A stretch of 40,853 bases of DNA, from assembly GCA_947169245.1 (NCBI GenBank), contig CAMVPA010000031.1, positions 1 through 40,853 of the forward strand, given 5' to 3'. Numbering within the stretch: position 1 is the first letter of the stretch; every line of letters starts with the position of its first letter. The position numbers were made by a program, and so were the translations under genes. The notes under the pieces are model-generated. The model was not told where the DNA came from and ran no database searches. It saw only the letters and a list, made by a program, of their open reading frames with translations. This DNA is from an uncultured Prevotellaceae bacterium (GTDB taxonomy: Bacteria > Bacteroidota > Bacteroidia > Bacteroidales > Bacteroidaceae). Below, in pieces: positions 21,842 through 30,534 of the stretch.

Positions 21842-23653
21842 ATGAAACAGTTCGACCTTCAGGCACACGTCGATAGTGTCTATACCCGATATCCCGCTGC
21901 CGAACGACGCCCTGTCATAGGCATCACCGGCAATTTCACTGACAACTGCTGCACCCTGGGCAGCGGCTACTACCAGTCAGTCATCCGCGCAGGTGGTGTT
22001 CCTATGGTCATTCCGCCCTCGGCCGAACGCGAGGTGCTCATGAATACCCTCGACCATCTCGACGGCCTCATTCTGAGTGGCGGTGGCGACATCAACCCCC
22101 TGTGGGCAGGAGAAGAGCCACAGCCCGGACTCCACGGCATCAACAGCGAGCGCGACCTGCCCGAACTGCTCATCACCCGTCTAGCCTATAACCGCCAGCT
22201 GCCCATGCTCGGCATTTGTCGTGGCATACAAACACTGGCAGTGGCTTTGGGAGGAAAAGTGAAGCAGGATATAAGCCTCCCCCCAACCTCCTCCGACTGG
22301 AAGGGAGGATTGGTCAAACATTCGCAGGATGCCAACCGCTCGGAGCCTACCCATAGCGTCAACGTCATTGAGGATTCCACCTTATATAATATATATGAGG
22401 CGTCTTTGTTCCCCCTCCAATCGGAAGGGGGTGGGGGGAGGCTTTATGTCAACTCCTTCCACCATCAGGCAGTCAGTGAGTCTGGCGAGCGGTTCCGTGT
22501 CGTTGCGACAGCTGCCGACGGTGTCGTTGAGGCTATTGAGAGCAGCGAGATGAAGAGCATCCTCGGCGTCCAGTGGCATCCCGAGTGCATGGGTGACAGT
22601 GGACAGCCACTCTTCCAGTGGCTTGTCGGCGAGGCTCGTGCCTATCGCGAGGCCCACAACGTTCACAACCGCGTGCTGACGCTCGACACCCACTGCGACA
22701 CTCCCATGTTCTTCCCCAAGGACATCCACTTCGAGCAGCGCGACCCACGCATCCTTGTAGACCTCCACAAGATGACTGAGGGTCGTCAGGACGCTACCAT
22801 CATGGTGGCATACCTGCCTCAGCCCAAGATTGGCGAGACTTTCTCCTCGAATGTCGCCTTCGACGTGCAGGGACCTACGGAATACGCCGACCTCATCTTC
22901 GACAAGATTGAGCAGATCGTTGCCGAGAACCAGCAGTACATCAGCATCGCCCGCACACCTGCCGACCTCTATGAGGACAAGCGTCATGGTCGGAAGAGCA
23001 TCATGCTTGGCATAGAGAATGGTCTTGCCCTTGGCGGCCAACTGCAGAACGTCAAGCACTTCGCCCAGCGGGGAGTCGTCTATCTCACCCTCTGTCACAA
23101 CGGCGATAACGACCTCTGCGACTCAGCCCGTGGCTGCAATACCCATGGTGGCGTCAGCCGCTTTGGCGAACAGGTCATCCGCGAGATGAACCGTCTGGGG
23201 CTGATGGTCGACCTCAGCCACGCTGCCGAGAAGTCGTTCTACGACGCCCTTGACATCAGTGCCACACCCATTGTCTGCAGCCACTCCAGCTGCCGCGCCC
23301 TCTGCGACCATCCCCGTAATCTTACTGACGACCAGATGCGACGCCTTGCTGCCGTTGGCGGCGTCATGCAGATCACCCTCTATTCGGGCTTTCTCAAGAA
23401 GCAGGGCGATGCTACCATCCTTGATGCCATGGCTCATCTGGAGCATGCCGTCAAGGTCATGGGTATCGACCACGTTGGTTTGGGTACCGATTTCGATGGC
23501 GATGGCGGCATCTGTGGTCTACGCGACTCCTCCGAACTCCTGCAGTTCACACGTCAACTCCTCAGTCGCCACTACTCTGAGCGCGACATCCAGAAGATAT
23601 GGGGTGGCAACTTCCTTCGCGTCATGGCGCAGGTACAGCGTGATTGCCGCTAA
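21842..23653 (+). CDS. Fusion of C26 glutamine amidotransferase-like hydrolase and M19 dipeptidase
   Basis: Residues ~20-275 form a class I glutamine-amidotransferase-like hydrolase of the PuuD/C26 type: RPVIGITGNF, LDGLILSGGGDINP, the catalytic Cys in MLGICRGIQTLA (~126), and the His/Glu in GVQWHPE (~245). Residues ~285-603 form a renal-dipeptidase-like M19 metalloenzyme: LTLDTHCDTP, IGIENG-like LGIENGLALGG, LTLCHNGDNDLCDSA, MVDLSHAAEKSFYDAL, IVCSHSSCRAL, GLGTDFDGDGG. The first part cleaves gamma-glutamyl amides and the second dipeptides, so the whole may release amino acids from gamma-glutamyl dipeptides or peptidoglycan fragments; that is inference. Two palindromic elements are inserted in frame within the first domain (22273-22308, 22411-22444), away from the catalytic motifs. 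No signal peptide is seen. Confidence 0.85.
   Translation: MKQFDLQAHVDSVYTRYPAAERRPVIGITGNFTDNCCTLGSGYYQSVIRAGGVPMVIPPSAEREVLMNTLDHLDGLILSGGGDINPLWAGEEPQPGLHGINSERDLPELLITRLAYNRQLPMLGICRGIQTLAVALGGKVKQDISLPPTSSDWKGGLVKHSQDANRSEPTHSVNVIEDSTLYNIYEASLFPLQSEGGGGRLYVNSFHHQAVSESGERFRVVATAADGVVEAIESSEMKSILGVQWHPECMGDSGQPLFQWLVGEARAYREAHNVHNRVLTLDTHCDTPMFFPKDIHFEQRDPRILVDLHKMTEGRQDATIMVAYLPQPKIGETFSSNVAFDVQGPTEYADLIFDKIEQIVAENQQYISIARTPADLYEDKRHGRKSIMLGIENGLALGGQLQNVKHFAQRGVVYLTLCHNGDNDLCDSARGCNTHGGVSRFGEQVIREMNRLGLMVDLSHAAEKSFYDALDISATPIVCSHSSCRALCDHPRNLTDDQMRRLAAVGGVMQITLYSGFLKKQGDATILDAMAHLEHAVKVMGIDHVGLGTDFDGDGGICGLRDSSELLQFTRQLLSRHYSERDIQKIWGGNFLRVMAQVQRDCR
22273..22308. repeat. In-frame GC-rich palindromic element, orientation A
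   Basis: The sequence starts AAGCCTCCCCCCAACC and ends GACTGGAAGGGAGG. It encodes LPPTSSDWKGG in the amidotransferase domain. It aligns with the reverse complement of the element at 22411-22444. Confidence 0.7.
22411..22444. repeat. In-frame GC-rich palindromic element, orientation B
   Basis: The sequence starts CCCCCTCCAATCGG and ends GGGGGGAGGCTT. It encodes FPLQSEGGGGRL. It is an inverted copy of the element at 22273-22308 and shares its core with the intergenic element at 11523-11564. Confidence 0.7.
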
Positions 23654-23682
23654 GCATTGTAGCGCACCCGCCGCTAAGCATT
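23646..23682. repeat. 24-base duplication at the gene end
   Basis: GCCGCTAAGCATT occurs at 23646-23658, where it contains the stop codon of the fusion gene, and again at 23670-23682. A short tandem duplication is the likely cause. No T-rich terminator is seen before the convergent gene ends at 23702. Confidence 0.65.
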
Positions 23683-23701
23683 ATAAAACCTTGTGGATTA
23701 T

Positions 23702-24310
23702 TTAGATTTGTCCTGCCTCAACCATCAGGACAACACGCTCTGTGAGGCGGTCAGTACCTTCAGCATCGTAGGTCTTCTTGAGGCTGGCACCGAAAGTCCA
23801 GGCAAAGACCTGCCAGAAGCTGGCACGGACGGGCCCCATAAAAGCCTGGATGGCCTCATAACTGGAAGAGTTACACTCGCGATGAATGAGTTTGATGAGA
23901 AGTTTGCCTTGTGAATAAGTGAGCTTCTTCATTTTGGGTTTATATTCCTTGAAGATGCTGGCCTCGACACGCTTCATGTGCTCCTCCTTGGCTTTCTTGT
24001 TGGGTAGCGTCTCAAGAAACTCGGCAGTCTCAACAAGCAGGTATCGGGCATCCTTGGCAATAGGCAGCACGGCCTTGACGTTCTTGACCAGCCTCATGTA
24101 GGAAGCCTGCTGCCGCTGGTTCTTGAACTCCATCTGTGGGTAGACGTAGACGTTCGAGAGCTCCATGTACTGTATACTGTCGCCACGGTCAAGCACCTTA
24201 CCAACCTTGACGGTAGGTGCAAACGTAGGGTCGTCGGCACTGGTTTGGGCCAGCGCCTGGAAGCTGACAGCGCAGCTCATGAGGAGCAAAAAAAACAAAC
24301 GTTTCATCAT
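23702..24310 (-). CDS. Exported DUF4294-type protein
   Basis: A signal peptide (MMKRLFFLLLMSCAVSFQALAQ) leads a ~180-residue, mostly helical and basic protein: YMELSNVYVYPQMEFKNQRQ, YMRLVKNVKAVLPIAKDARYLL, MKKLTYSQGKLLIKLIHRECNSSSYE, FWQVFAWTFGASLKKTYD. This series matches the Bacteroidetes-specific DUF4294 family, recognised from memory. Its function is unknown. It is a single-gene unit divergent from miaB, sharing with it a promoter region that contains a heptamer repeat. Confidence 0.75.
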   Translation of the reverse strand: MMKRLFFLLLMSCAVSFQALAQTSADDPTFAPTVKVGKVLDRGDSIQYMELSNVYVYPQMEFKNQRQQASYMRLVKNVKAVLPIAKDARYLLVETAEFLETLPNKKAKEEHMKRVEASIFKEYKPKMKKLTYSQGKLLIKLIHRECNSSSYEAIQAFMGPVRASFWQVFAWTFGASLKKTYDAEGTDRLTERVVLMVEAGQI

Positions 24311-24318
24311 TCAGGGCG

Positions 24319-24326
24319 CAAAGGTA
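24319..24326 (-). promoter_or_regulatory. -7 element of the DUF4294 gene promoter
   Basis: The minus strand reads TACCTTTG, nine bases before the start codon at 24310. Seven bases away on the other side the heptamer tract begins. Confidence 0.6.
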
Positions 24327-24332
24327 CGAAAT

Positions 24333-24360
24333 AAATGAGAAATGAGAAATGAGAAATGAG
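24333..24360. repeat. AAATGAG heptamer repeat between divergent promoters
   Basis: Four perfect copies of AAATGAG in tandem lie between the leftward -7 element (24319-24326) and the rightward one (24371-24378). They cover the -33 positions of both promoters. Confidence 0.8.
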
Positions 24361-24370
24361 AAATATTTAG

Positions 24371-24378
24371 TAACTTTG
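24371..24378 (+). promoter_or_regulatory. -7 element of the miaB promoter
   Basis: TAACTTTG on the plus strand, 20 bases before the miaB start codon at 24399. Confidence 0.6.
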
Positions 24379-24398
24379 CACCCAAATAACAAAAAATA

Positions 24399-25742
24399 AT
24401 GAAAAAACTGTTGATTGAGACGTACGGATGCCAGATGAACGTGGCAGACTCGGAAGTAGTCGCCTCGGTAATGCAGATGGCGGGTTACGAGACAACGGAC
24501 GATATTGCCGTGGCCGACGCGGTGTTCCTGAATACCTGCTCTGTTCGCGACAATGCCGAGCAGAAGATTATCCACAGGTTAGAGGCGCTCAATGCCCTCA
24601 AGAGGTCCCGTAGGCTTATCGTCGGCGTTCTGGGCTGTATGGCGGAACGTGTACAGAAAGACCTGTTAGAGAAGTATGGTGTCGACCTGGTGGCCGGCCC
24701 TGATGCCTATATGAGTCTGCCCGATCTCGTAGCACAGGCCGAACTGGGCCATAAGGCCATGAACATCGAGCTGTCGACGACGGAGACCTACCGCGACGTG
24801 GTGCCTCAGCGCATAGCTCTGGGCCACAAGATTGGCGGATTCGTGAGTATCATGCGCGGCTGCAACAACTTCTGTCATTACTGCATCGTGCCCTATACCC
24901 GTGGCCGTGAGCGCAGCCGCGATGTGGAGAGCATCTTAAGAGAGGTTCGCGACCTGCGTGACCGCGGGTTCAAGGAGGTGACACTGCTGGGGCAGAACGT
25001 GAATTCGTATAGGAGTATGGAGGAAAGGAGAGAAGGAGAGAAAGAGATTGACTTCCCTAAGCTGTTGAGGGCTGTGGCCAAGGAGGCTCCTGAGTTGCGC
25101 ATACGCTTCACTACCAGCCACCCGAAGGACATGAGCGATGAGACACTGAAGGTCATCGCCGAAATGCCAAACGTCTGCAAGCATATACACCTGCCCGTAC
25201 AGAGTGGCTCTAACCGTATACTGAAGCTCATGAACCGCAAGTATACCCGCGAATGGTATCTGGATCGTGTCGATGCCATCCGCCGCATCGTGCCTGACTG
25301 CGGCCTGTCTACTGACATCTTCGTGGGCTACCACTCCGAGACCGAAGAGGACCACCAGCTGTCGCTCGACCTGATGAGACAGGTGCACTACGACTCTGCC
25401 TTCATGTTCAAGTACTCCGAGCGCCCAGGCACCTACGCTTCGAAGCATCTACCCGACGACGTGTCTGAGGACGAGAAGATTCGCCGTCTGAATGAGCTTA
25501 TCGCCCTGCAGACTGAGATTTCTGCCCAGCAGAACAAGAAAAACGAGGGTAAGGAGTTCGATGTGCTCGTAGAAGGCTTCTCCAAGCGCAGCCGCGAACA
25601 GCTCTGCGGCCGTACGGAGCAGAACAAGATGGTGGTGTTCGACAAAGCCGGTCACCACATCGGTGAGACCGTGCGCGTCAAGATTACCGGCAGCACCAGC
25701 GCTACCCTGTTCGGCACAGTCTGCCCAATTGATAACGAATAG
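24399..25742 (+). CDS. miaB: tRNA-2-methylthio-N6-dimethylallyladenosine synthase
   Basis: MiaB adds a methylthio group to isopentenyl-adenosine 37 of tRNAs reading UNN codons, using two iron-sulfur clusters and SAM. The N-terminal MTTase domain has its cluster cysteines in YGCQMN (~11), LNTCSVRDNAEQK (~47) and GCMAERV (~81). The radical SAM motif is CNNFCHYCIVPYTRGRERSR (shown to 20 residues) at ~154. The TRAM RNA-binding domain closes the protein (~380-447). Length (447) is typical. A purine-rich stretch at 25014-25047 encodes an unusual polar insert (SMEERREGEKE) in a loop that varies in length in the family. The following ABC gene starts ten bases after its stop. Confidence 0.95.
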   Translation: MKKLLIETYGCQMNVADSEVVASVMQMAGYETTDDIAVADAVFLNTCSVRDNAEQKIIHRLEALNALKRSRRLIVGVLGCMAERVQKDLLEKYGVDLVAGPDAYMSLPDLVAQAELGHKAMNIELSTTETYRDVVPQRIALGHKIGGFVSIMRGCNNFCHYCIVPYTRGRERSRDVESILREVRDLRDRGFKEVTLLGQNVNSYRSMEERREGEKEIDFPKLLRAVAKEAPELRIRFTTSHPKDMSDETLKVIAEMPNVCKHIHLPVQSGSNRILKLMNRKYTREWYLDRVDAIRRIVPDCGLSTDIFVGYHSETEEDHQLSLDLMRQVHYDSAFMFKYSERPGTYASKHLPDDVSEDEKIRRLNELIALQTEISAQQNKKNEGKEFDVLVEGFSKRSREQLCGRTEQNKMVVFDKAGHHIGETVRVKITGSTSATLFGTVCPIDNE

Positions 25743-25751
25743 TCATCGACC

Positions 25752-27578
25752 ATGAAGGAGTTCCTGAGTGTACTAAGGCGCTTCGTGCCGCCCTACAAGA
25801 AATACCTGGTGTTGTCAGTCATCTTCAACATCCTTTCGGCGGTGCTCAACATCTTCTCGTTTGCAGCACTCATCCCCATCCTGCAAATACTCTTCCAGAC
25901 AGGTGACGCCGAAGCTGCCACCAGTCTGATGGCGTGGGACTGGGGCAACATACAGGACGTGTTGATGAACAACCTGAACTATTACGTTACAGGGTTGATA
26001 GCTGAATTCGGACAGACGACAACGCTCCTGTTTATCGGCTTGTTCCTCGCCTTCACCACCGCCTTGAAGACAGGGGCATACTTTGCATCGTCTGCTACAA
26101 TCATCCCCATCCGAACGGGTGTGGTGCGTGACATTCGCAACCAACTCTATCAGAAAATAACAGCACTGCCTTTAGGCTTCTTCTCGGAGGAGCGCAAGGG
26201 TGACATCATTGCACGTATGAGCGGCGATGTGCAGGAGGTGGAGTCGAGCATCATGTCGAGTTTGGATATGTTGTTCAAGAATCCCATCCTGATTATCGTC
26301 TATTTCTCCACGTTGCTCTTCGTGTCGTGGCAGCTCACGCTATTTACCATTTTTTTCGTACCCATCTTTGGTTGGTTCATGGGATTGGTGGGACGTAAGC
26401 TGAAGCGTAAAAGCATTGCGGCACAAGCCCTGTGGAGCGATACCATGAGTCAGGTAGAGGAGACGCTGGGCGGACTACGTATCATCAAGGCCTTCTGTGC
26501 AGAGGAAAAGATGAACACACGCTTCGACAAGGTGAACTCCGCCTACCGCAACGACATTATGCGGGTGAACATACGTCAGTCGATGGCCCATCCGATGAGC
26601 GAGTTCTTGGGCACAGTGATGATTATCATCGTGCTGTGGTTTGGAGGAATCCTTGTGCTCACAAGCCAGGCCATCACGGGTCCCACTTTCATCTACTATA
26701 TGGTAATTCTCTACTCCATCATCCAACCGCTTAAAGACTTCTCAAAAGCCGGATACAACATTCCCAAGGGATTAGCCTCGATGGAGCGTATCGACAAGAT
26801 CCTGAAGGCCGAGAACACCATCAAAGAGGTCAGTCAGCCCAAGCATATCGCCAGTTTTGAGCACCAGATAGAGTTCAGAAATGTCAGTTTCCGTTATGGC
26901 GAAACATGGGTACTGAAAGATATCAACCTTGTCATTCCCAAAGGCAAGACCATTGCCCTTGTCGGCCAGAGTGGCAGCGGCAAGTCGACGATGGTCGATC
27001 TAATTCCCCGCTACTACGACGTGCAGGAAGGTGAAGTGCTTATTGACGGCATCAACGTCAAGCAGCTGGGCATTCATGATTTGCGCCAGCTTATCGGTAA
27101 CGTCAATCAGGAAGCCATCCTCTTCAACGACTCCTTCAGGAACAACATCTCGTTTGGTGTCGATAATGCCACACAGGAACAGATAGAGGAAGCAGCACGC
27201 ATTGCCAACGCCTACGACTTCATCATGGCCTCTGAACACCAATTCGATACGAACATCGGCGATCGCGGCGGTCGTCTCTCGGGAGGTCAGCGACAGCGTG
27301 TCAGCATTGCACGTGCCATCCTGAAGAACCCGCCCATCCTCATCCTCGACGAAGCCACCTCGGCTCTCGACACTGAAAGCGAACGACTGGTACAGGACGC
27401 CTTGGAGCGACTGATGAAGACACGTACGACGGTGGCCATCGCCCACCGCCTGTCGACCATCAAGAATGCCGACGAAATCTGTGTACTTCATGACGGCCGC
27501 ATCGTGGAGCGTGGCACTCATGAAGAACTATTGTCCGTTGACGGTTACTATAAGAAACTACACGAGATGCAGAGCTAA
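25752..27578 (+). CDS. MsbA-like ABC exporter (half transporter)
   Basis: A 608-residue type IV ABC exporter with six predicted membrane helices (~1-325) fused to a nucleotide-binding domain (~345-608). Seen are Walker A GQSGSGKST at ~405, signature LSGGQRQRVSIARA at ~510, Walker B ILILDEATSALD at ~530 and the H-loop IAHRLSTI. Membrane-side LPLGFFSEERKGDIIARMSGD and SQVEETLGGLRIIKAFCAEE are typical of the MsbA/lipid exporter group. A homodimer would flip lipid A-core across the inner membrane. It heads a row of genes for lipid and glycan synthesis, each overlapping or close to the next, which supports that role. The next gene's ATG overlaps its stop by one base. Confidence 0.88.
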   Translation: MKEFLSVLRRFVPPYKKYLVLSVIFNILSAVLNIFSFAALIPILQILFQTGDAEAATSLMAWDWGNIQDVLMNNLNYYVTGLIAEFGQTTTLLFIGLFLAFTTALKTGAYFASSATIIPIRTGVVRDIRNQLYQKITALPLGFFSEERKGDIIARMSGDVQEVESSIMSSLDMLFKNPILIIVYFSTLLFVSWQLTLFTIFFVPIFGWFMGLVGRKLKRKSIAAQALWSDTMSQVEETLGGLRIIKAFCAEEKMNTRFDKVNSAYRNDIMRVNIRQSMAHPMSEFLGTVMIIIVLWFGGILVLTSQAITGPTFIYYMVILYSIIQPLKDFSKAGYNIPKGLASMERIDKILKAENTIKEVSQPKHIASFEHQIEFRNVSFRYGETWVLKDINLVIPKGKTIALVGQSGSGKSTMVDLIPRYYDVQEGEVLIDGINVKQLGIHDLRQLIGNVNQEAILFNDSFRNNISFGVDNATQEQIEEAARIANAYDFIMASEHQFDTNIGDRGGRLSGGQRQRVSIARAILKNPPILILDEATSALDTESERLVQDALERLMKTRTTVAIAHRLSTIKNADEICVLHDGRIVERGTHEELLSVDGYYKKLHEMQS

Positions 27579-29368
27579 TGAAACAACGACTGGGCTATCT
27601 GCTTAACATCTACCTGCTGACAATCTTGTTGTTTGTCCTCGCTAAGGTTGCTTTCATGCTTTTCAATCATGAGGGACACACCTTTGCTGCGTCAGATGTG
27701 ATGGCCGTCATTGGACACGGGCTCTCGCTGGACTTCTCTACTGCCCTCTACTTCATCATACTGCCCTTCCTTCTGGTCATTGCCTCCCTGTGGATTAACA
27801 TTCCCCGATGGCTGTACCGTTCATACTATGCAATTATTGCTGCGGCATTTGCCCTTGCCTTTGTAGCCGACACCAGCCTCTATCCCTTCTGGGGCTTTAA
27901 ACTCGATGCCTCCTGCCTCAGCTACTTGGAGACACCGACTGAGGCTGCCGCCAGCGTCTCAACGGGCTACCTGCTAATCAGATTAGTGATTATAGCCATA
28001 TTGGCTTATCTGTTTTATTTAGGATATGCATGTCTGCGTACCCAGTTCAAGCCTTCTCCTCATCGTCTTATCGAGTCTCTGCTCTTTCTGCTCACGACAC
28101 CGCTGATGGTCATTGGCATTCGTGGAGGTTTCAGTGAATCGACAACGAACATCGGGCAGGTATATTATTCGCAAAATCAGTTTCTGAACCACTCAGCCGT
28201 CAACCCCGTATTCTCGTTCCTCTACTCGCTGAGCCATACGATGGGAGATACCGCCCAATATCAGTTCATGGACGACGATGAGGCTACAGCCCTTACAGCC
28301 TCGGTCTATACGACGGAGAGCGTACAGTCGGACACGCTGCTTACCACAGACCGTCCGAACGTGGTGATTATTCTGCTGGAGAGCTGTGGCGAGCAGTTTG
28401 CTGCTGCAATGCCCTACCTTCAGCGGCTGAAGAAGGAAGGCGTGTGGTTCGCCAATTGCTACGCCAACTCGTGGCGTACCGACCGAGGCACACTCTGTAC
28501 GCTGAGTGGTTATCCGTCGTTCCCTACCCTGTCGGTCATGAAAATGCCCGAGAAGAGCCGTACGCTGCCTAGCATAGCCAGCTCTCTGCAACAGGAAGGC
28601 TACACGACCAGCTATCTCTATGGTGGCGACATCAACTTCACCAACATGCGCAGCTATCTTGTGGCTACGGGTTGGGGACAGCTTGTCAGCATGGACGACT
28701 TCACGGCCTTAGAGCGTCGGTCGGCTAAATGGGGTGTTCGCGATGATATTACCTTCGGCGCACTCAGCGATACAATACAGAAGGGCAGAGAGAACAGCCG
28801 CTTCCTCATCGGCTACTCCACACTGAGTAGCCATGAGCCTTGGGACGTGCCCATCAAGCAACATCCCAACGAGAAGCAGAATGCTTTTGCTTATCTCGAC
28901 CATTGCCTGAGGAACTTCATTGAACCGCTCAAGAAAACTGCCGCCTGGCAGAACCTGCTCATCATCATGCTGGCCGACCACGGCATCAACAATGGCGATA
29001 TTGACCAATCGAAACCCCTACTGAAGAACCACATTCCCATGCTGTGGGTGGGCGGTGCCGTGAAAGAGCCCCGTCGCATCGAAGCACTATGCAACCAGAC
29101 TGATCTGGCAGCCACACTACTCGGACAGATGCACCTCAGCCACGAGGCGTTCACTTTCAGCCGTGACGTGCTCTCGAAAAGCTACCTCTATCCAACGGCT
29201 GTCAACAACTATAACAATGCCCAGCTGCTCATCGACAGCACCGGGCATATCCTCTACGACTGCGACGTGCGGAGTATCACCATCAGTCAGAGCCCTGACA
29301 GCGCACGCCTGCTGCAACTCAACAAAGCCATTCTACAAGTAACCACCAATGATTTAAAGAACCGATGA
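27578..29368 (+). CDS. LTA-synthase-like membrane phosphoglycerol/phosphoethanolamine transferase
   Basis: Five predicted membrane helices (~1-190) carry an extracytoplasmic alkaline-phosphatase-superfamily (sulfatase fold) domain (~255-560). Visible are NVVIILLESCGEQF (first metal ligand Glu), NSWRTDRGTLCTLSGYPS with the likely nucleophile Thr, LYGGDINFTNM, LIGYSTLSSHEPWDVP and IIMLADHG (metal ligands). The fold transfers phosphoglycerol, or in other clades phosphoethanolamine, to a glycan or lipid on the outer face of the inner membrane. It overlaps msbA-like by one base and glf by four, so it acts with envelope glycan genes. The donated group cannot be told from sequence. Confidence 0.85.
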   Translation: MKQRLGYLLNIYLLTILLFVLAKVAFMLFNHEGHTFAASDVMAVIGHGLSLDFSTALYFIILPFLLVIASLWINIPRWLYRSYYAIIAAAFALAFVADTSLYPFWGFKLDASCLSYLETPTEAAASVSTGYLLIRLVIIAILAYLFYLGYACLRTQFKPSPHRLIESLLFLLTTPLMVIGIRGGFSESTTNIGQVYYSQNQFLNHSAVNPVFSFLYSLSHTMGDTAQYQFMDDDEATALTASVYTTESVQSDTLLTTDRPNVVIILLESCGEQFAAAMPYLQRLKKEGVWFANCYANSWRTDRGTLCTLSGYPSFPTLSVMKMPEKSRTLPSIASSLQQEGYTTSYLYGGDINFTNMRSYLVATGWGQLVSMDDFTALERRSAKWGVRDDITFGALSDTIQKGRENSRFLIGYSTLSSHEPWDVPIKQHPNEKQNAFAYLDHCLRNFIEPLKKTAAWQNLLIIMLADHGINNGDIDQSKPLLKNHIPMLWVGGAVKEPRRIEALCNQTDLAATLLGQMHLSHEAFTFSRDVLSKSYLYPTAVNNYNNAQLLIDSTGHILYDCDVRSITISQSPDSARLLQLNKAILQVTTNDLKNR

Positions 29369-30516
29369 CAGCAGAACAGAAACATCATAAAGAATACGAC
29401 TACCTTATCATAGGTGCAGGCCTGTTTGGCTCTATGTTTGCCTACCGCGCCTATCGGACTGGCCGCCGGTGTCTGGTCATTGACCGCCGACGCCACTTGG
29501 GCGGCAACATCTACAGCGAACAGGTAGAAGGCATCAATGTGCATCGCTACGGTGCCCACATCTTCCATACGTCGAGCAAGGAAACCTGGCAGTTCGTGAA
29601 TAGTCTCGTAGAGTTCAACCGCTATACCAACTCGCCGATTGCAAACTACCGAGGCAAGCAGTATAATCTGCCGTTCAACATGAACACCTTCCACCAGATG
29701 TGGGGTGTCACGACGCCTGCCGAGGCAAAGGCTGTCATTAATGAGCAGCGACAGCAGGTGGTGCAGAGGTTGGAGCAAGAAGGTGCTGCAGCCCCTCGCA
29801 ATCTGGAGGAGCAGGCACTGCTGTTGGTGGGACACGACATCTACGAAACACTCATTAAGGGATATACGGAGAAACAATGGGGACGCAAGTGCACCGAGCT
29901 GCCGCCGTTTATCATCCAGCGGCTGCCCCTGCGCTTTGTCTATGACAACAACTATTTCAACGACCGTTATCAGGGAATACCCATCGGCGGCTACACGCTC
30001 CTCGTCAGCAAGTTGCTGGAAGGAGTGGAGACGCGTACCAATGCTGACTTCTTTGCCGACCGCAACTATTGGGAAGAACTGGCCGACAAGATTGTCTTCA
30101 CCGGACAGATTGACGAGTTCTTCGACTATCGCCTGGGACGGCTCGACTATCGTTCACTCCGTTTCGAGCAGGAGGTTCTGCCCGTTTCTAACTATCAGGG
30201 CAACGCCGTCATGAATTTCACGGATTCCGATGTTCCCTATACCCGCATCTACGAGCACAAGCATTTCGAGATGTTCGGTCAGGCGGTCTATGACTGTCCG
30301 AACACCGTTATTACTCGCGAATACCCAACAGAGTGGAAACCTGGCATGGAACCATTCTACCCCGTGAACGATAAGAGAAACAACCGATTGGCTGAGCAAT
30401 ACCGCGAATTGGGCTCAAAGACCGCTAACGTCATCTTTGGTGGACGACTGGCGGAATACAAGTATTACGATATGGCTCCACTTGTGGAAAAAGTGCTTCA
30501 CATGACCATAGAATAA
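29365..30516 (+). CDS. glf: UDP-galactopyranose mutase
   Basis: A flavoenzyme converting UDP-galactopyranose to UDP-galactofuranose. The FAD-binding GxGxxG is IIGAGLFGSMFAYRA at ~16-30, followed by VIDRRRHLGGNIYSE. Family motifs RYGAHIFHTS, YTEKQWGRKC, RLPLRFVYDNNYFNDRYQGIPIGGY (in part) and EYPTEWKPGMEPFYPVND are all present. Length (383) is standard. It overlaps the previous gene by four bases (ATGA). Its presence predicts galactofuranose in the surface glycan and points to a galactofuranosyltransferase nearby, for which the gene at 32480-33514 is the best candidate. Confidence 0.95.
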   Translation: MTAEQKHHKEYDYLIIGAGLFGSMFAYRAYRTGRRCLVIDRRRHLGGNIYSEQVEGINVHRYGAHIFHTSSKETWQFVNSLVEFNRYTNSPIANYRGKQYNLPFNMNTFHQMWGVTTPAEAKAVINEQRQQVVQRLEQEGAAAPRNLEEQALLLVGHDIYETLIKGYTEKQWGRKCTELPPFIIQRLPLRFVYDNNYFNDRYQGIPIGGYTLLVSKLLEGVETRTNADFFADRNYWEELADKIVFTGQIDEFFDYRLGRLDYRSLRFEQEVLPVSNYQGNAVMNFTDSDVPYTRIYEHKHFEMFGQAVYDCPNTVITREYPTEWKPGMEPFYPVNDKRNNRLAEQYRELGSKTANVIFGGRLAEYKYYDMAPLVEKVLHMTIE

Positions 30517-30534
30517 CGACAAAATAGTATAGCG

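Noticed and set aside
22382..23098. 238-codon frame antisense to the dipeptidase fusion
   Set aside because: It is a shadow of the conserved M19 region; no start signals.
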